Shown piece after piece: positions 41,452 through 51,094 of a DNA stretch of 64,000 bases. Where the stretch lies: assembly GCF_037963145.1 (NCBI RefSeq), contig NZ_CP150144.1, positions 3,286,001-3,350,000 on the forward strand, read 5' to 3'. The stretch is from Oceanobacillus sp. FSL K6-2867. GTDB taxonomy: Bacteria > Bacillota > Bacilli > Bacillales > Amphibacillaceae. Made by a program: the position numbers and the translations under genes. The notes beneath the pieces are model-generated. The model searched no databases. It had not been told where the DNA came from and worked only from the letters and a program-made list of their open reading frames with translations. Positions within the stretch are counted from its first letter, which is position 1; the number at the start of each line of letters is the position of its first letter.

Positions 41452-42702
41452 TTAACCATTAACCCGTTGCTCAGCAGCTCCATAAGATTTCTGCTTAATC
41501 ATACCATGTGGATCAATAACAAATTTACGAGATACGCCACCGTCAAAAGCTTTATAGCCGTCCGGAGCTTCACCGATGGGAATAACCGTTGCATTAACCG
41601 CTTTGGCAATTTGTGCTCTGCCACTTAAAATAGCTTTCATTAAATCACGATTATATCTCATAACTGGCGTTTGGCCAGTTACAAATGTATGTGCCTTTGC
41701 AAATCCCAGACCGAAGCGGATTTTTAAAGTTCCTTCTTTTGCATCTGTATCAACTGCACCTGGATCTCCAGTTACGTATAGCCCTGGAATACCTAAGCGA
41801 CCACCTGCCCTGGTTACACCCATAATCGAATTTAGCACAGTAGCAGGTGCTTCACCTGCATCTTTTCCGTGTCCACTTGCTTCAAAGCCAACTGCATCAA
41901 TGGCACAGTCCACTTCAGGTGTTCCAAGAATTTGTTCGATTTGCTCTCCTAGATTATCATGTTCACGTAAGTTTACTGTTTCACAGCCAAAGCTTCTTGC
42001 TTGTTCGAGACGCTCTTCATTTAAGTCCCCAACGATAACAGCAGACGCTCCTAATAATTGAGCGGAGTGTGCAGCAGCCAAGCCGACAGGACCTGCACCT
42101 GCAACATATACAGTTGATCCAGTTTTGACACCTGCACTTACGGCGCCATGATATCCAGTTGGAAAAATATCGGAAAGCATTGTTAAGTCTAGGATTTTCT
42201 CTAATGCCTGATCACGGTCAGGAAACTTTAATAATTGGAAATCTGCATAAGGAACCATGACATATTCTGATTGACCGCCGACCCAGCCGCCCATATCAAC
42301 ATAGCCGTACGCGGAGCCAGGACGATCAGGGTTAACATTTGTACAAATATGTGTATCTTGCTGTTTACAATTTTCACAACGTCCACATGCAATATTAAAC
42401 GGAACAGACACAATGTCCCCTTTTTGAATAAACTCTACATCGCTGCCGATTTCAATAACTTCACCTGTAATTTCATGTCCAAGAACTAAGCCGCTTGGAG
42501 CAGTAGTACGACCTCTTACCATATGCTGATCACTACCACAGATATTCGTAGAAATTACCTTTAAAATGACCCCGTGGTTACATTTTCTTCCTACGTTTAA
42601 AGGATTAACCCCTGGACCATCCCGAAGTATTAGATCAGGATACCCGATATCCCGCACCTCTACCTCTCCAGCTTTAACATATACAACCGCTTTGTTACTC
42701 AT
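41452..42702 (-). CDS. Zinc alcohol dehydrogenase, glutathione-independent formaldehyde dehydrogenase type
   Basis: 416 aa MDR enzyme, longer than ordinary ADHs. Catalytic zinc ligands C55 (TNICGSDQHM) and H76 (LGHEITGEV); structural zinc cysteines at 106, 109, 112 and 120; VYVAGAGPVGLAAAHSAQLLG binds NAD. RDGPGVNPLNVGRKCNHGVI near the start and the long C-terminal insert SIMGVTRAGGRLGIPGLYVTG match Pseudomonas FdhA, which oxidises formaldehyde using tightly bound NAD. Could detoxify formaldehyde from the SoxA-like oxidase; a cre-like site is upstream at 42744. Confidence 0.85.
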   Translation of the reverse strand: MSNKAVVYVKAGEVEVRDIGYPDLILRDGPGVNPLNVGRKCNHGVILKVISTNICGSDQHMVRGRTTAPSGLVLGHEITGEVIEIGSDVEFIQKGDIVSVPFNIACGRCENCKQQDTHICTNVNPDRPGSAYGYVDMGGWVGGQSEYVMVPYADFQLLKFPDRDQALEKILDLTMLSDIFPTGYHGAVSAGVKTGSTVYVAGAGPVGLAAAHSAQLLGASAVIVGDLNEERLEQARSFGCETVNLREHDNLGEQIEQILGTPEVDCAIDAVGFEASGHGKDAGEAPATVLNSIMGVTRAGGRLGIPGLYVTGDPGAVDTDAKEGTLKIRFGLGFAKAHTFVTGQTPVMRYNRDLMKAILSGRAQIAKAVNATVIPIGEAPDGYKAFDGGVSRKFVIDPHGMIKQKSYGAAEQRVNG

Positions 42703-42743
42703 ACTACCACTCCTTATAAAATGATATTTGAGATGTCCGTCTA

Positions 42744-42757
42744 TGAAAGCGTTTGAT
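42744..42757. promoter_or_regulatory. cre-like site upstream of the formaldehyde-dehydrogenase-like gene
   Basis: TGAAAGCGTTTGAT keeps the TGAAAGCGTTT core of cre sites but mismatches at the last positions; 42 bases upstream of the ATG at 42702. Weaker than the site at 30069. Confidence 0.4.
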
Positions 42758-43109
42758 TCTATTGTTCAATATATCATCAAATTGTACTGGTTTCAATAAT
42801 AATTAAAATATTTCAAGTATTTTACACAGTCTTAAACTATCATTTTATACACTTGTTTAGACAAATACTTCTAGAACAAAAGGTTTATAAAAAATGTTAT
42901 TGCAGGGCGGTTATTCTTGTTGTGAAATCGCTAGCTAGACCGGATACATCCATTATAAAAAAAGTTATAGTTGCTAGTAATTGACTAAAATTTACTTACA
43001 TGATAAATTTGGATTGAAATTTTTAAAAATTATAATATATTAAAAATTGATAATTACTTACTAATTTTCAAATAGCTTCATAAATCATGTAATGTAACCC
43101 CTTCCATTG

Positions 43110-43235
43110 ATGGTGCTATTATTTGTGAGAATGGTGCCGTTTTTGTAAAAGATGGTGCTGTTTGGAGTTTGTATGGTGCTATTTTTAGAAGGAATGGAGC
43201 TGTTTTAGAGATTGAGTGCCGCTATTACTGAAAAA
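43110..43235 (+). repeat. Six tandem 21-bp imperfect repeats
   Basis: Unit consensus ATGGTGCTRTTTTTRDARRG-like, exact 21-base period with starts at 43110, 43131, 43152, 43173, 43194 and a degraded 43215. The first 11 bases (ATGGTGCTATT) are best conserved. 21 bases is seven codons and two DNA turns. Lies 50-180 bases upstream of the OFA transporter start. Read in one frame it would encode a 7-residue repeat (xGA[IV]xxx) but no start codon precedes it, so it is treated as non-coding. Confidence 0.85.
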
Positions 43236-43290
43236 CGTGGGCAGCTCTAGGGTGGTTATGCTTAAATAATAATAAATTAGAAGGGTGCGT

Positions 43291-44568
43291 ATGGGGAAGG
43301 TTAAAAATCGCTGGCTAATTGCTGCTTCTGCAGTAGGGGTTCACATTTCAATTGGCTCTGCCTATGCTTGGAGTGTTTTTACAAATCCTATGGTGGCCCA
43401 ATATGGATGGGAAACAACGGAAATATCACTTGCTTTTAGTATTGCTATTTTTATGCTTGGCTTTTCGGCTGCCTTTATGGGGAGGTTTGTGGAAAAGCAG
43501 GGACCGAGAAGGTCTGCAATGCTTGCTGCGATATTTTTTAGTATTGGTGTTGCTGGTTCTGGATTAGCTACAGCTTTTGAGTCCTTATTTTTATTGTATC
43601 TATTTTATGGTGTAATTGGTGGAATTGGTTTAGGGATTGGTTATATTGCTCCAGTATCAACACTGGTAAAATGGTTTCCTGATCGTCGTGGGCTCGCTAC
43701 AGGGCTAGCAATTATGGGATTTGGTTTTGCAGCACTTTTAAGTGGACCGGCAGCTGCAGCTTTGATTAATATGGTTGGTATTTCCAGTACGTTTTATGTG
43801 CTTGGTGCAGTTTATTTTATCGTGATGACACTTGCAGCACAATATTTATCTCCACCACCAGAGGGATGGGCACCAAAAGGGTTTAAAGAAAGCGAGCAAA
43901 ATGGTACGCGTAAAATTAAAGTAGATCTATCACAGCTGACAGCAAATGAGGCAATTAAAACACGTCGTTTCTGGATGCTTTGGTGCATGCTTTTCTTAAA
44001 TGTTACTTGTGGCATTGCTGTTATCGCAGTAGCTTCACCAATGGCACAGGATATAGCAGGTATGACACCAATTGCTGCAGCTGCAATGGTTGGAATCATG
44101 GGTCTGTTTAATGGCGGCGGAAGGCTTGGCTGGGCAGCGCTATCAGATTATATTGGCCGTCCTAATGTATATACGACATTTTTTGTTCTCCAAATTATTT
44201 CGTTTTTCATGCTGCCTTTTGCTGCCAATGGAATTCTATTTCAACTGCTTATTTTTACGATATTAACTTGCTATGGCGGTGGATTTGCATCAATCCCAGC
44301 TTATATTGGTGATCTCTTTGGCACCAAACAGCTCGGGGCGATTCATGGATATATTTTAACTGCATGGGCGGTTGCAGGGGTGGTTGGTCCAATTCTGCTG
44401 TCCTTAATCTACGACTCTACGAATAGTTATAATTTAACAATGATGATTTTTGGTATCTTTTTTATTATCGCATTTGCTATTTCTATCTGGATTCGAGCAG
44501 ATATTAATCGTTTAAGAAATGCCCAGCAATCAGCAACTCAAAAGCTTGGTGCAGCTGTAACGAAGTAA
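43291..44568 (+). CDS. MFS transporter of the oxalate:formate antiporter (OFA) family
   Basis: 425 aa from ATG 43291 (GAAGGG 5 bases upstream; an in-frame GTG at 43285 lies in the SD). Twelve membrane helices. HISIGSAYAWSVFTNPMV, GVIGGIGLGIGYIAPVSTLV and WFPDRRGLATGLAIMGFGF are OFA signatures. Family members exchange oxalate with formate or move other monocarboxylates. Placed directly before a formate-dehydrogenase-like gene and fdhD, so formate or oxalate is the likely cargo. Confidence 0.88.
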   Translation: MGKVKNRWLIAASAVGVHISIGSAYAWSVFTNPMVAQYGWETTEISLAFSIAIFMLGFSAAFMGRFVEKQGPRRSAMLAAIFFSIGVAGSGLATAFESLFLLYLFYGVIGGIGLGIGYIAPVSTLVKWFPDRRGLATGLAIMGFGFAALLSGPAAAALINMVGISSTFYVLGAVYFIVMTLAAQYLSPPPEGWAPKGFKESEQNGTRKIKVDLSQLTANEAIKTRRFWMLWCMLFLNVTCGIAVIAVASPMAQDIAGMTPIAAAAMVGIMGLFNGGGRLGWAALSDYIGRPNVYTTFFVLQIISFFMLPFAANGILFQLLIFTILTCYGGGFASIPAYIGDLFGTKQLGAIHGYILTAWAVAGVVGPILLSLIYDSTNSYNLTMMIFGIFFIIAFAISIWIRADINRLRNAQQSATQKLGAAVTK

Positions 44569-44618
44569 GCTGTTGAATAGAGCATTCTGCATTTATTAGT
44601 AAAAAACTGGAGGGATAA

Positions 44619-46973
44619 ATGTTGGGAGAAACAAAGCACACAGGTCCAATTAGATTACCAAAAAAGCCTGATCCAGCCTTATGGGCAAGCAAGGTCCCAT
44701 TCGGTTTAGGAAAAATAAAACCACATCATATCCGTGATACGATGAAGGTTGTGTGGGAAAATAAAGATAATTTGCCATATGCAACAAGAATTCTTACCCA
44801 AGGTGTATGTGATGGGTGTGCGCTAGGGGTATCCGGGCTTTATGACCAAACATTAACAGGTCCGCATGTATGTACAACACGTTTAAATGTACTTCGCTTA
44901 AATACGATGCCTGCGATTGAAGAGCAAGTATTAAATATGGATATAGAAGATTTGCGAAAAATGAGCAGTACGGAATTACGAAAGCTTGGACGTATCCCAT
45001 ATCCGCTTATTCGTAAAGCGGGTGAGAATAAGTTTACTCGTATTTCATGGGATGATGTGCTTAATAAAATTGCAGCTAAGATGAGAGAGCTCGACCCAAA
45101 ACGCTATGCATTTTACACAACATCAAGAGGGATTACGAATGAGGTATATTATACTGTTGGCAAGGTTGCACGTTTTTTAGGTACGAATAATATAGACAAT
45201 GCATCGAGAATCTGTCATTCACCATCGAAAACAGCACTCAATCGTTCGATTGGTGTTGGCGCATCTACTTGTAATTATAAGGATTGGATTGGAACAGACG
45301 TCCTGATATTCTGGGGATCTGTTGCGGCTAATAATCAACCTGTATCGACGAAATATATGTATGCGGCAAAACGGAAAGGGACAAAAATCATTATTATTAA
45401 TCCATACCATGAGCCGGCAATGGATAATTATTGGGTGCCTTCCATTGCTGAGTCGGCACTATTCGGAACAAAAATAGCGGATGATGTTTACCAAGTGAAT
45501 ATTGGTGGTGACATCGCCTTTATGCATGGCATTATGAAGCACTGGTTTGAAATGGAAGAGCTGGAATTTGGCTCAGCGATCGATCATGAGTTTGTATCAA
45601 AACATGTAAATGGTCTTGAGGAATTACGAGAAAAAGCCACTGCTTATGAATGGGATCAACTCGTTAAATCATCAGGTATTGAAAAACATCGCATGATTGA
45701 ATTAGCGGAACTGCTTGCGAAATCCAAATCAGCTGTTTTTGTCTGGTCAATGGGACTGACGCAGCATCGATTCGGAACAGATAATATTTCCCAAGTTGCA
45801 AATCTGGCACTGCTTAGAGGGTTTTTAGGGAGAGAGCATTGTGGACTTATGCCAATCCGTGGTCACTCCGGGGTGCAGGGGTCCGGAGAAATGGGAGCAG
45901 ATCCATTCGTATTGCCCGGCGGAGGGATGGATGAGGAAAATAGAGAGCGCGTAGAAAGTATTTGGGGATTCGATATTCCGGAATGGCAAGGGGATATTGT
46001 AGGAGTATCACTTGAAAATGCCCTTTTACCAGAGGATCATGAGCGCAAGCTGGATCTTTACTATTTATCAGGGGGGAATTTCTTAGAAACGATGCCAGAT
46101 CCAGACTTTGTCAAGAAATGTTTGGAAAGTATCGATATTCGTGTGCATCAGGATATTATTTTTAATACATCCACATTTGTTGATGCAAAGGAAGCAGTGA
46201 TTGTTCTGCCTGCAATGACAAGGTATGAGCAGCCTGGTGGCGGAACCTCGACTTCCACAGAACGAATGGTATATTTTTCACCAGAAATCAAAGGTCCTCG
46301 TATTGAAGAAGCTCGGATGGAATGGGAAATATATGTTGACCTTGCTAAAAGGGTAAAGTCGGATCAACAGCATTTAATTGATTTTAAAGCGGCTGATGAA
46401 ATACGGACAGAAATAGCCAAGGCTGCACCAAATTATGATGGGATTCAGCATTTGGAAAATCGGGGAGATGTATTCCAGTGGGGTGGAGCATGGCTTTGTG
46501 AAGGTGGGATATGCCCGACACCAGATGGAAAAGGAAATCTGATTACGGTAGAACTGCCAGAGCTGCGCAAGCCTGAAGGACACTTTTATGTTACGACACG
46601 CCGTGGGAAGCAATTTAATTCTATGATTTATAGTGAAAAGGATCCATTTAATGATGCAGACCGATACGATGTATTAATGAATGAATCAGATGGGACAGAA
46701 CTTGGAATTAAAGAGGGAGAGCCAATTGTTGTTTACAATCAGTATGGAACATTCCATGGCCGTGCAAAATTTGTAGCAGTAAAACGAGGAAATATCGAAG
46801 CGCACTGGCCGGAAGGAAATATGCTTATTCCAAAGGGAGTTTATGAAGAATTTGCAGGTATCCCTGAATATAATGCTGCCGTAATTGTTGAAAAGTCGGA
46901 AACCTATTTTGCACAAAAAGATACGAAATATGTGGAAAGACGAGTGGAAGAGCTTGAAGTAGACATTAGCTAG
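44619..46973 (+). CDS. FdhF/YdeP-family molybdopterin oxidoreductase
   Basis: 784 aa, DMSO reductase superfamily. SRICHSPSKTALNRSIGVGA contains the cysteine (RICHSPS) that should ligate molybdenum; LLRGFLGREHCGLMPIRGHSGVQGSGEMGADP is the YdeP cofactor-binding region; the C-terminal molydop-binding domain begins near FYVTTRRGKQFNSMIYSEKDPF. The N-terminal CDGCALG pair is the remnant of the YdeP CxxC site; there is no full 4Fe-4S motif. YdeP enzymes are formate-dehydrogenase-like, with acid-resistance links in E. coli, but the reaction is unproven. Downstream fdhD supports a sulfurated Mo cofactor. Confidence 0.88.
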   Translation: MLGETKHTGPIRLPKKPDPALWASKVPFGLGKIKPHHIRDTMKVVWENKDNLPYATRILTQGVCDGCALGVSGLYDQTLTGPHVCTTRLNVLRLNTMPAIEEQVLNMDIEDLRKMSSTELRKLGRIPYPLIRKAGENKFTRISWDDVLNKIAAKMRELDPKRYAFYTTSRGITNEVYYTVGKVARFLGTNNIDNASRICHSPSKTALNRSIGVGASTCNYKDWIGTDVLIFWGSVAANNQPVSTKYMYAAKRKGTKIIIINPYHEPAMDNYWVPSIAESALFGTKIADDVYQVNIGGDIAFMHGIMKHWFEMEELEFGSAIDHEFVSKHVNGLEELREKATAYEWDQLVKSSGIEKHRMIELAELLAKSKSAVFVWSMGLTQHRFGTDNISQVANLALLRGFLGREHCGLMPIRGHSGVQGSGEMGADPFVLPGGGMDEENRERVESIWGFDIPEWQGDIVGVSLENALLPEDHERKLDLYYLSGGNFLETMPDPDFVKKCLESIDIRVHQDIIFNTSTFVDAKEAVIVLPAMTRYEQPGGGTSTSTERMVYFSPEIKGPRIEEARMEWEIYVDLAKRVKSDQQHLIDFKAADEIRTEIAKAAPNYDGIQHLENRGDVFQWGGAWLCEGGICPTPDGKGNLITVELPELRKPEGHFYVTTRRGKQFNSMIYSEKDPFNDADRYDVLMNESDGTELGIKEGEPIVVYNQYGTFHGRAKFVAVKRGNIEAHWPEGNMLIPKGVYEEFAGIPEYNAAVIVEKSETYFAQKDTKYVERRVEELEVDIS

Positions 46974-46983
46974 GGGGACTAAG

Positions 46984-47787
46984 ATGAAAGATGTGAAAGA
47001 GGATGGCTGGGAAATAATCCGATTTAATGGACATTCCCAGTCCATTTTACATGAAGAGGTTGCAGTCGAAGCACCGCTTACGATTATGATAAATGGAAGT
47101 GAATTTGCAACAATTGTATGTTCACCGTCTAATCATAAGGATCTGGTCATCGGCTTTCTTGCCTCAGAAGGGGTCATTCGATTTAAGGATGAAATAAAAC
47201 GAATTTCAATAGACGAGAAACTCGGATTTGCTTATGTGGATCTGTATAAACAGATAGATCCTTCTCAAATTGACCACTCGAAACGTTTTATCGGTTCTTG
47301 CTGCGGGAAAAGCCGTCAGTTTTATTTTAAAAGTGATGTAAAAACTGCTAAAACGGTAACAAGCAAGCTTTCGATAACGGTGGATCAATGTTTTCATTTA
47401 ATGAAAGAACTGCAAACAAATTCAGAGCAATTTATTCGTACAGGCGGGGTTCATAATGCGGCACTTGCTACTTGCGATGACATCCTTACGATAAGAACAG
47501 ATATCGGACGGCATAATGCATTGGATAAAATATACGGACATATCATCGATGAAAAAATAAGAGTGGCAGACAAACTGATCGTCTTTAGTGGCCGGATTTC
47601 ATCGGAAGTACTGCTGAAAATTTCCAAAATCGGTGTTGGCATCCTCCTTTCGAAATCAGCACCGACAGATTTAGGATTACAGCTGGCAGATGATCTGGGA
47701 ATTACGGTCATTGGCTTTGCAAGGGGAAATAAAATGAATGTCTATACACATGCAGATCGAATAATTGATGTAAAAGCGAAAATATAA
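46984..47787 (+). CDS. fdhD: FdhD sulfur carrier/transferase for formate dehydrogenase
   Basis: 267 aa. Start motif EEVAVEAPLTIMINGSEFAT, the GFLASEGVI segment, the cysteine site GSCCGKSR, TGGVHNAALA, DIGRHNALDKI and FSGRISSEVLLKISKIGV are the ordered FdhD signatures. FdhD passes sulfur from IscS to the Mo-bis-PGD cofactor of formate dehydrogenase. The cysteine loop is CC rather than the C-x2-C of E. coli. Starts 11 bases after the YdeP-type gene with GGGGGA as SD: one operon. Confidence 0.92.
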   Translation: MKDVKEDGWEIIRFNGHSQSILHEEVAVEAPLTIMINGSEFATIVCSPSNHKDLVIGFLASEGVIRFKDEIKRISIDEKLGFAYVDLYKQIDPSQIDHSKRFIGSCCGKSRQFYFKSDVKTAKTVTSKLSITVDQCFHLMKELQTNSEQFIRTGGVHNAALATCDDILTIRTDIGRHNALDKIYGHIIDEKIRVADKLIVFSGRISSEVLLKISKIGVGILLSKSAPTDLGLQLADDLGITVIGFARGNKMNVYTHADRIIDVKAKI

Positions 47788-48207
47788 TCTTATTCTATTC
47801 ATTAAAAAAAATACTAGATGCTCGGGCTTTTGAGGATAGAGCGATTATAGATGTTTAATTCAAGTTTTGGAATTCAAACAAACTGGATAGTGTATTTGGA
47901 TAATAACGCTGCAAAAAAAAGCGAGATATAAAAATGAAATGTTAATAAAAAGGTGATATATATTTTTCCAGGAAGCTTTAAGGACATGAATCCGATATTG
48001 TATCGGATTCATGTCTTTTTAGATTATTTGGAGTAAAGTAATATTCAATTACCTTATAAAATTGACCAATTGGGAAAAAAGCAATTATTACTACTATTTT
48101 TGGGGCTGTTTAAATTAAGTCTATAAGTATGTATAATGGATGTCGTGACTAAATTTGGTTACATTTTTCAGAAAATTATTCATTTAATTTAATAGGAGGA
48201 TTATTAT
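47788..48207 (+). other. Intergenic region with fdhD-side terminator and AbgT promoter
   Basis: 420 bases. GACATGAATCCGATA-TTG-TATCGGATTCATGTC (47983-48015), a 15-bp perfect stem, then TTTTT ends upstream transcription. TTTAAA (48109-48114) - 17 bases - TATAAT (48132-48137) is a good sigma-A promoter for the AbgT gene. The 190 bases right after fdhD hold nothing recognisable. Confidence 0.75.
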
Positions 48208-49740
48208 ATGGCAAAAGGAAAGAAGGGGTTATTTCAGCGTTTCTTGGACCGGGTGGAAGCAACTGGGAACAAACTTCCGCACCCAGTAACATTATTTGCT
48301 ATCTTAGCTCTGATTGTATTACTATTATCAGCAGTCTTCCAACCATTAGGAATTAGTGTAGAGCATCCTGGGGAGGAAGGGACAACAGTTGAAATCAAGA
48401 ATTTACTAAATGCGGAAGGTATCCAATATATATTTTCGAGTATGACAGATAACTTTATTGGTTTTGCTCCACTTGGTGTTGTGCTCGTAACGATGCTTGG
48501 CATTGGTGTTGCAGAACGGACAGGCTTGATAAGTGCGCTATTACGGGGATTTGTATTATCCGTACCAAAGCGGTTTATTACGCTTGGGCTAGTTTTTGCT
48601 GGTATTATGTCAAGTGTAGCATCTGATGCTGGATATGTGGTACTGCCGCCGCTTGGTGCTATGATTTTTGCGGCACTTGGCAGACACCCGCTGGCTGGAC
48701 TTGCAGCAGCATTTGCTGGTGTTTCAGGTGGATTTAGTGCGAATTTATTATTATCAGGTACGGACGTACTGCTTGGTGAGTTGACGATTGCAGGAGCAGC
48801 AATAATTGACCCGGCGTATGCAGAAACGATGAATATTGCAATGAATTGGTTTTTCATTGCAGCATCTGTATTTGTGTTGACGTTTATCGGAGCTTGGGTA
48901 ACAGAGCGAGTTGTTGAGCCTCGACTTGGAGCATATAATGGAGATCAGAAGGAGAAATTGGACGGGCTTCAGTCCATTGAGAAAAAAGGACTAATCTGGT
49001 CAGGTGTTGCAGTTGTAGTTGCTTTAGTGCTGGCATCACTGCTCGTATTGCCGCAAAATGCCCCAATGCGTGGCACAGAAGGGGATTGGATGGCACAAAT
49101 TATACAATCTCCATTCATGAGTTCATTAGTTCCAATTATCGCAATTTTATTTTTTGTCCCTGGACTTGTTTATGGCGTTATTACGAAATCAATCCGAAAC
49201 GATAAAGATGTTGCAGCACAAATGTCTGACACGATGGCATCGATGGGAATGTTTATTGTGCTGGCATTTACTGCTGGTCAATTTGTTGCATTCTTTAATG
49301 AGTCAAATATGGGACTAGTTCTCGGAGTATACGGCGCAGAATTTTTGGATAGTGTTAACCTAACTGGAATACCATTAATTGTTATATTTATTCTCATCAC
49401 AGCGGTCATAAACATATTTATTGGAAGTGCCACTGCAAAATGGGCAATGATGGCTCCAATCTTTGTTCCAATTATGATGCAGATGGGCTATTCCCCAGAA
49501 CTGACACAAATGGCATACCGGATTGCAGATTCGTCTACAAACATTATTTCACCGTTAATGACGTACTTTGCAATAATTATTGCATTTGCTCAGAAATATG
49601 ATAAGAAAATGGGAATTGGGACATTAGTATCGGTTATGGTACCATACTCTATGTTCTTCTTAATTGGCTGGACAATCATGCTAATTATATGGTTCTTGTT
49701 TGGACTCCCACTTGGCCCTGGGGGACCACTTCACTATTAA
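48208..49740 (+). CDS. AbgT-family transporter (p-aminobenzoyl-glutamate type)
   Basis: 510 aa, usual AbgT length, about 12-13 membrane segments plus hairpins. FLDRVEATGNKLPHPVTLF near the start, SSVASDAGYVVLPPLGAMIF, AGVSGGFSANLLLSGTD and SSTNIISPLMTYFAIIIAF are the AbgT signatures. Family members import p-aminobenzoyl-glutamate or export sulfonamides with proton/sodium. No abgAB-type peptidase adjoins; an M20 enzyme lies 12 kb upstream. AGGAGG precedes the ATG by 8 bases. Confidence 0.9.
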   Translation: MAKGKKGLFQRFLDRVEATGNKLPHPVTLFAILALIVLLLSAVFQPLGISVEHPGEEGTTVEIKNLLNAEGIQYIFSSMTDNFIGFAPLGVVLVTMLGIGVAERTGLISALLRGFVLSVPKRFITLGLVFAGIMSSVASDAGYVVLPPLGAMIFAALGRHPLAGLAAAFAGVSGGFSANLLLSGTDVLLGELTIAGAAIIDPAYAETMNIAMNWFFIAASVFVLTFIGAWVTERVVEPRLGAYNGDQKEKLDGLQSIEKKGLIWSGVAVVVALVLASLLVLPQNAPMRGTEGDWMAQIIQSPFMSSLVPIIAILFFVPGLVYGVITKSIRNDKDVAAQMSDTMASMGMFIVLAFTAGQFVAFFNESNMGLVLGVYGAEFLDSVNLTGIPLIVIFILITAVINIFIGSATAKWAMMAPIFVPIMMQMGYSPELTQMAYRIADSSTNIISPLMTYFAIIIAFAQKYDKKMGIGTLVSVMVPYSMFFLIGWTIMLIIWFLFGLPLGPGGPLHY

Positions 49741-49749
49741 TGAATATTG

Positions 49750-49782
49750 AAAAGCATCGCCTTTGTGCGATGCTTTTGTTTT
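49750..49782 (+). terminator. Terminator of the AbgT gene
   Basis: GCATCGC / GCGATGC stem with A-tract before and TTTTGTTTT after. A second hairpin (CGAAACG / CGTTTCG, 49829-49848) with a T-rich minus-strand tail serves the convergent aminotransferase gene. Confidence 0.8.
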
Positions 49783-49870
49783 GTGTATAGAAACTGAGAC
49801 TATTTGAATGCCTGGGAATAAATAAAGACGAAACGTCACAGCGTTTCGCCTTTATTCTATATTTCAATCA

Positions 49871-51094
49871 CTATTTAGTATAAACATCCATTGCTGCCTG
49901 CAACGCTTTACCAACCTGAATAGGGGCACCATGTCGAATGAGTACTGCTTCTAAACCAGCTAGTGCAAACAACACATTTTCTTTACGACAGCTATAGCCC
50001 ATTGTACCAATTCGCCAGATTTTCCCTTGCAGAGGACCAAAGGAACTTGCGATTTCGATTGTAAATTCATCGAGCAGCATTTTTCGAACGGATTCTCCAT
50101 CAATTCCGTCTGGTATTGTTATACAGGTAACTACTGGCAGTTTAGAGTCTTGATTACCAAACAACTCTAGCCCCATTGCTTCGATACCAGCTACTAAAGC
50201 CTCTTCGTGATGTTTATGACGAGCAAACCGTTCATCCAAACCTTCTTCAAGCACAATACGAAGACCTTCATGAAGTGCGTAAATCATGGAAGTTGCTTCT
50301 GTATGATGATTTAAGCGTCTTGGACCCCAATAATCCTGCAGCATACTCACATCAAAATAATTACTTTTAATAAATGGATTGTTACCGAGATTTTGGCGGT
50401 CATTTTCTGTTTCAATCCCTTTTTCTACTTTCTTTCTTGCTTGAATTACTTTTTCAATTCTATCATTATACGTAATTGGTGCCATTCCAGATGGAACAGA
50501 CAAGCATTTTTGTGTACCGCCAACAATGCCATCAATATACCATTCATCCACTTTTACAGGAGTGCCGCCGATGGAAGCTACAGCATCCACTACAAATAAG
50601 ATATCTTGTTCTCTGCAAGCTTTTCCGATTTCCTCTAAGGGCTGCATTTGACCAGTTGATGTTTCACCATGGACAATTGCTGTAACTTTCGGGTTTATTC
50701 TTTTCATTTCCGTAATTACTTCCTCTGGGTCAAAAACTTCCCCCCATTCACATTCCATTGTGTAAACCTCTGCACCGTATCGTTCACAAATCTCATTTAA
50801 TAAATATCCAAATCTTCCATATATCGGAATAAAGACTTTATCTCCCGGTTCAATAATACTGCAAAGTAATGCTTCGGCACCTGATCTTGAAGTACCATCA
50901 ATCGGGAAAGCCCATTTGTTTTCTGTCTGAAAAAGCTCTCGCAGCATTTTCATTACGCGATCCATAATTTCGGTAAATGCTGGATCAAACTGGCCAAGAA
51001 TTGGTGTAGCCATCGCACGAAGCACACGCGGCTCAGCTTCTACTGGCCCTGGAGTCATAATCGTTCTAGCTGGTGTGTTTAGTTCTGTGTACAT
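49871..51094 (-). CDS. Class V aminotransferase, PucG-like ((S)-ureidoglycine/alanine-glyoxylate type)
   Basis: 407 aa, fold-type I class V. TPGPVEAEPRVLRAMATPIL at the start, FVVDAVASIGG (Asp170 to the PLP ring nitrogen), and GGTQKCLSVPSGMAPI with the PLP lysine K196. The closest known relative is B. subtilis PucG, which transfers the amino group of (S)-ureidoglycine to glyoxylate during allantoin breakdown; alanine- or serine-glyoxylate aminotransferase is the alternative. The FdrA/DUF1116/carbamate kinase operon 10 kb away also belongs to ureide degradation, which supports the PucG reading. AAAGGAGA is the SD. Confidence 0.85.
   Translation of the reverse strand: MYTELNTPARTIMTPGPVEAEPRVLRAMATPILGQFDPAFTEIMDRVMKMLRELFQTENKWAFPIDGTSRSGAEALLCSIIEPGDKVFIPIYGRFGYLLNEICERYGAEVYTMECEWGEVFDPEEVITEMKRINPKVTAIVHGETSTGQMQPLEEIGKACREQDILFVVDAVASIGGTPVKVDEWYIDGIVGGTQKCLSVPSGMAPITYNDRIEKVIQARKKVEKGIETENDRQNLGNNPFIKSNYFDVSMLQDYWGPRRLNHHTEATSMIYALHEGLRIVLEEGLDERFARHKHHEEALVAGIEAMGLELFGNQDSKLPVVTCITIPDGIDGESVRKMLLDEFTIEIASSFGPLQGKIWRIGTMGYSCRKENVLFALAGLEAVLIRHGAPIQVGKALQAAMDVYTK

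Larger units (their letters stand above)
42703..43290. other. Long divergent intergenic region with cre-like site and 21-bp tandem repeat
   Basis: 588 bases. Holds a cre-like site (42744-42757) near the ADH and a six-unit tandem repeat (43110-43235) near the OFA transporter. The stretch between is very AT-rich with no gene. Confidence 0.6.

Noticed and set aside
43073..43241. Open frame encoding 7-residue repeats across the 21-bp tandem repeat
   Set aside because: No ATG, GTG or TTG start between the upstream stop and the repeat; the period of 21 bases keeps any frame open by chance.
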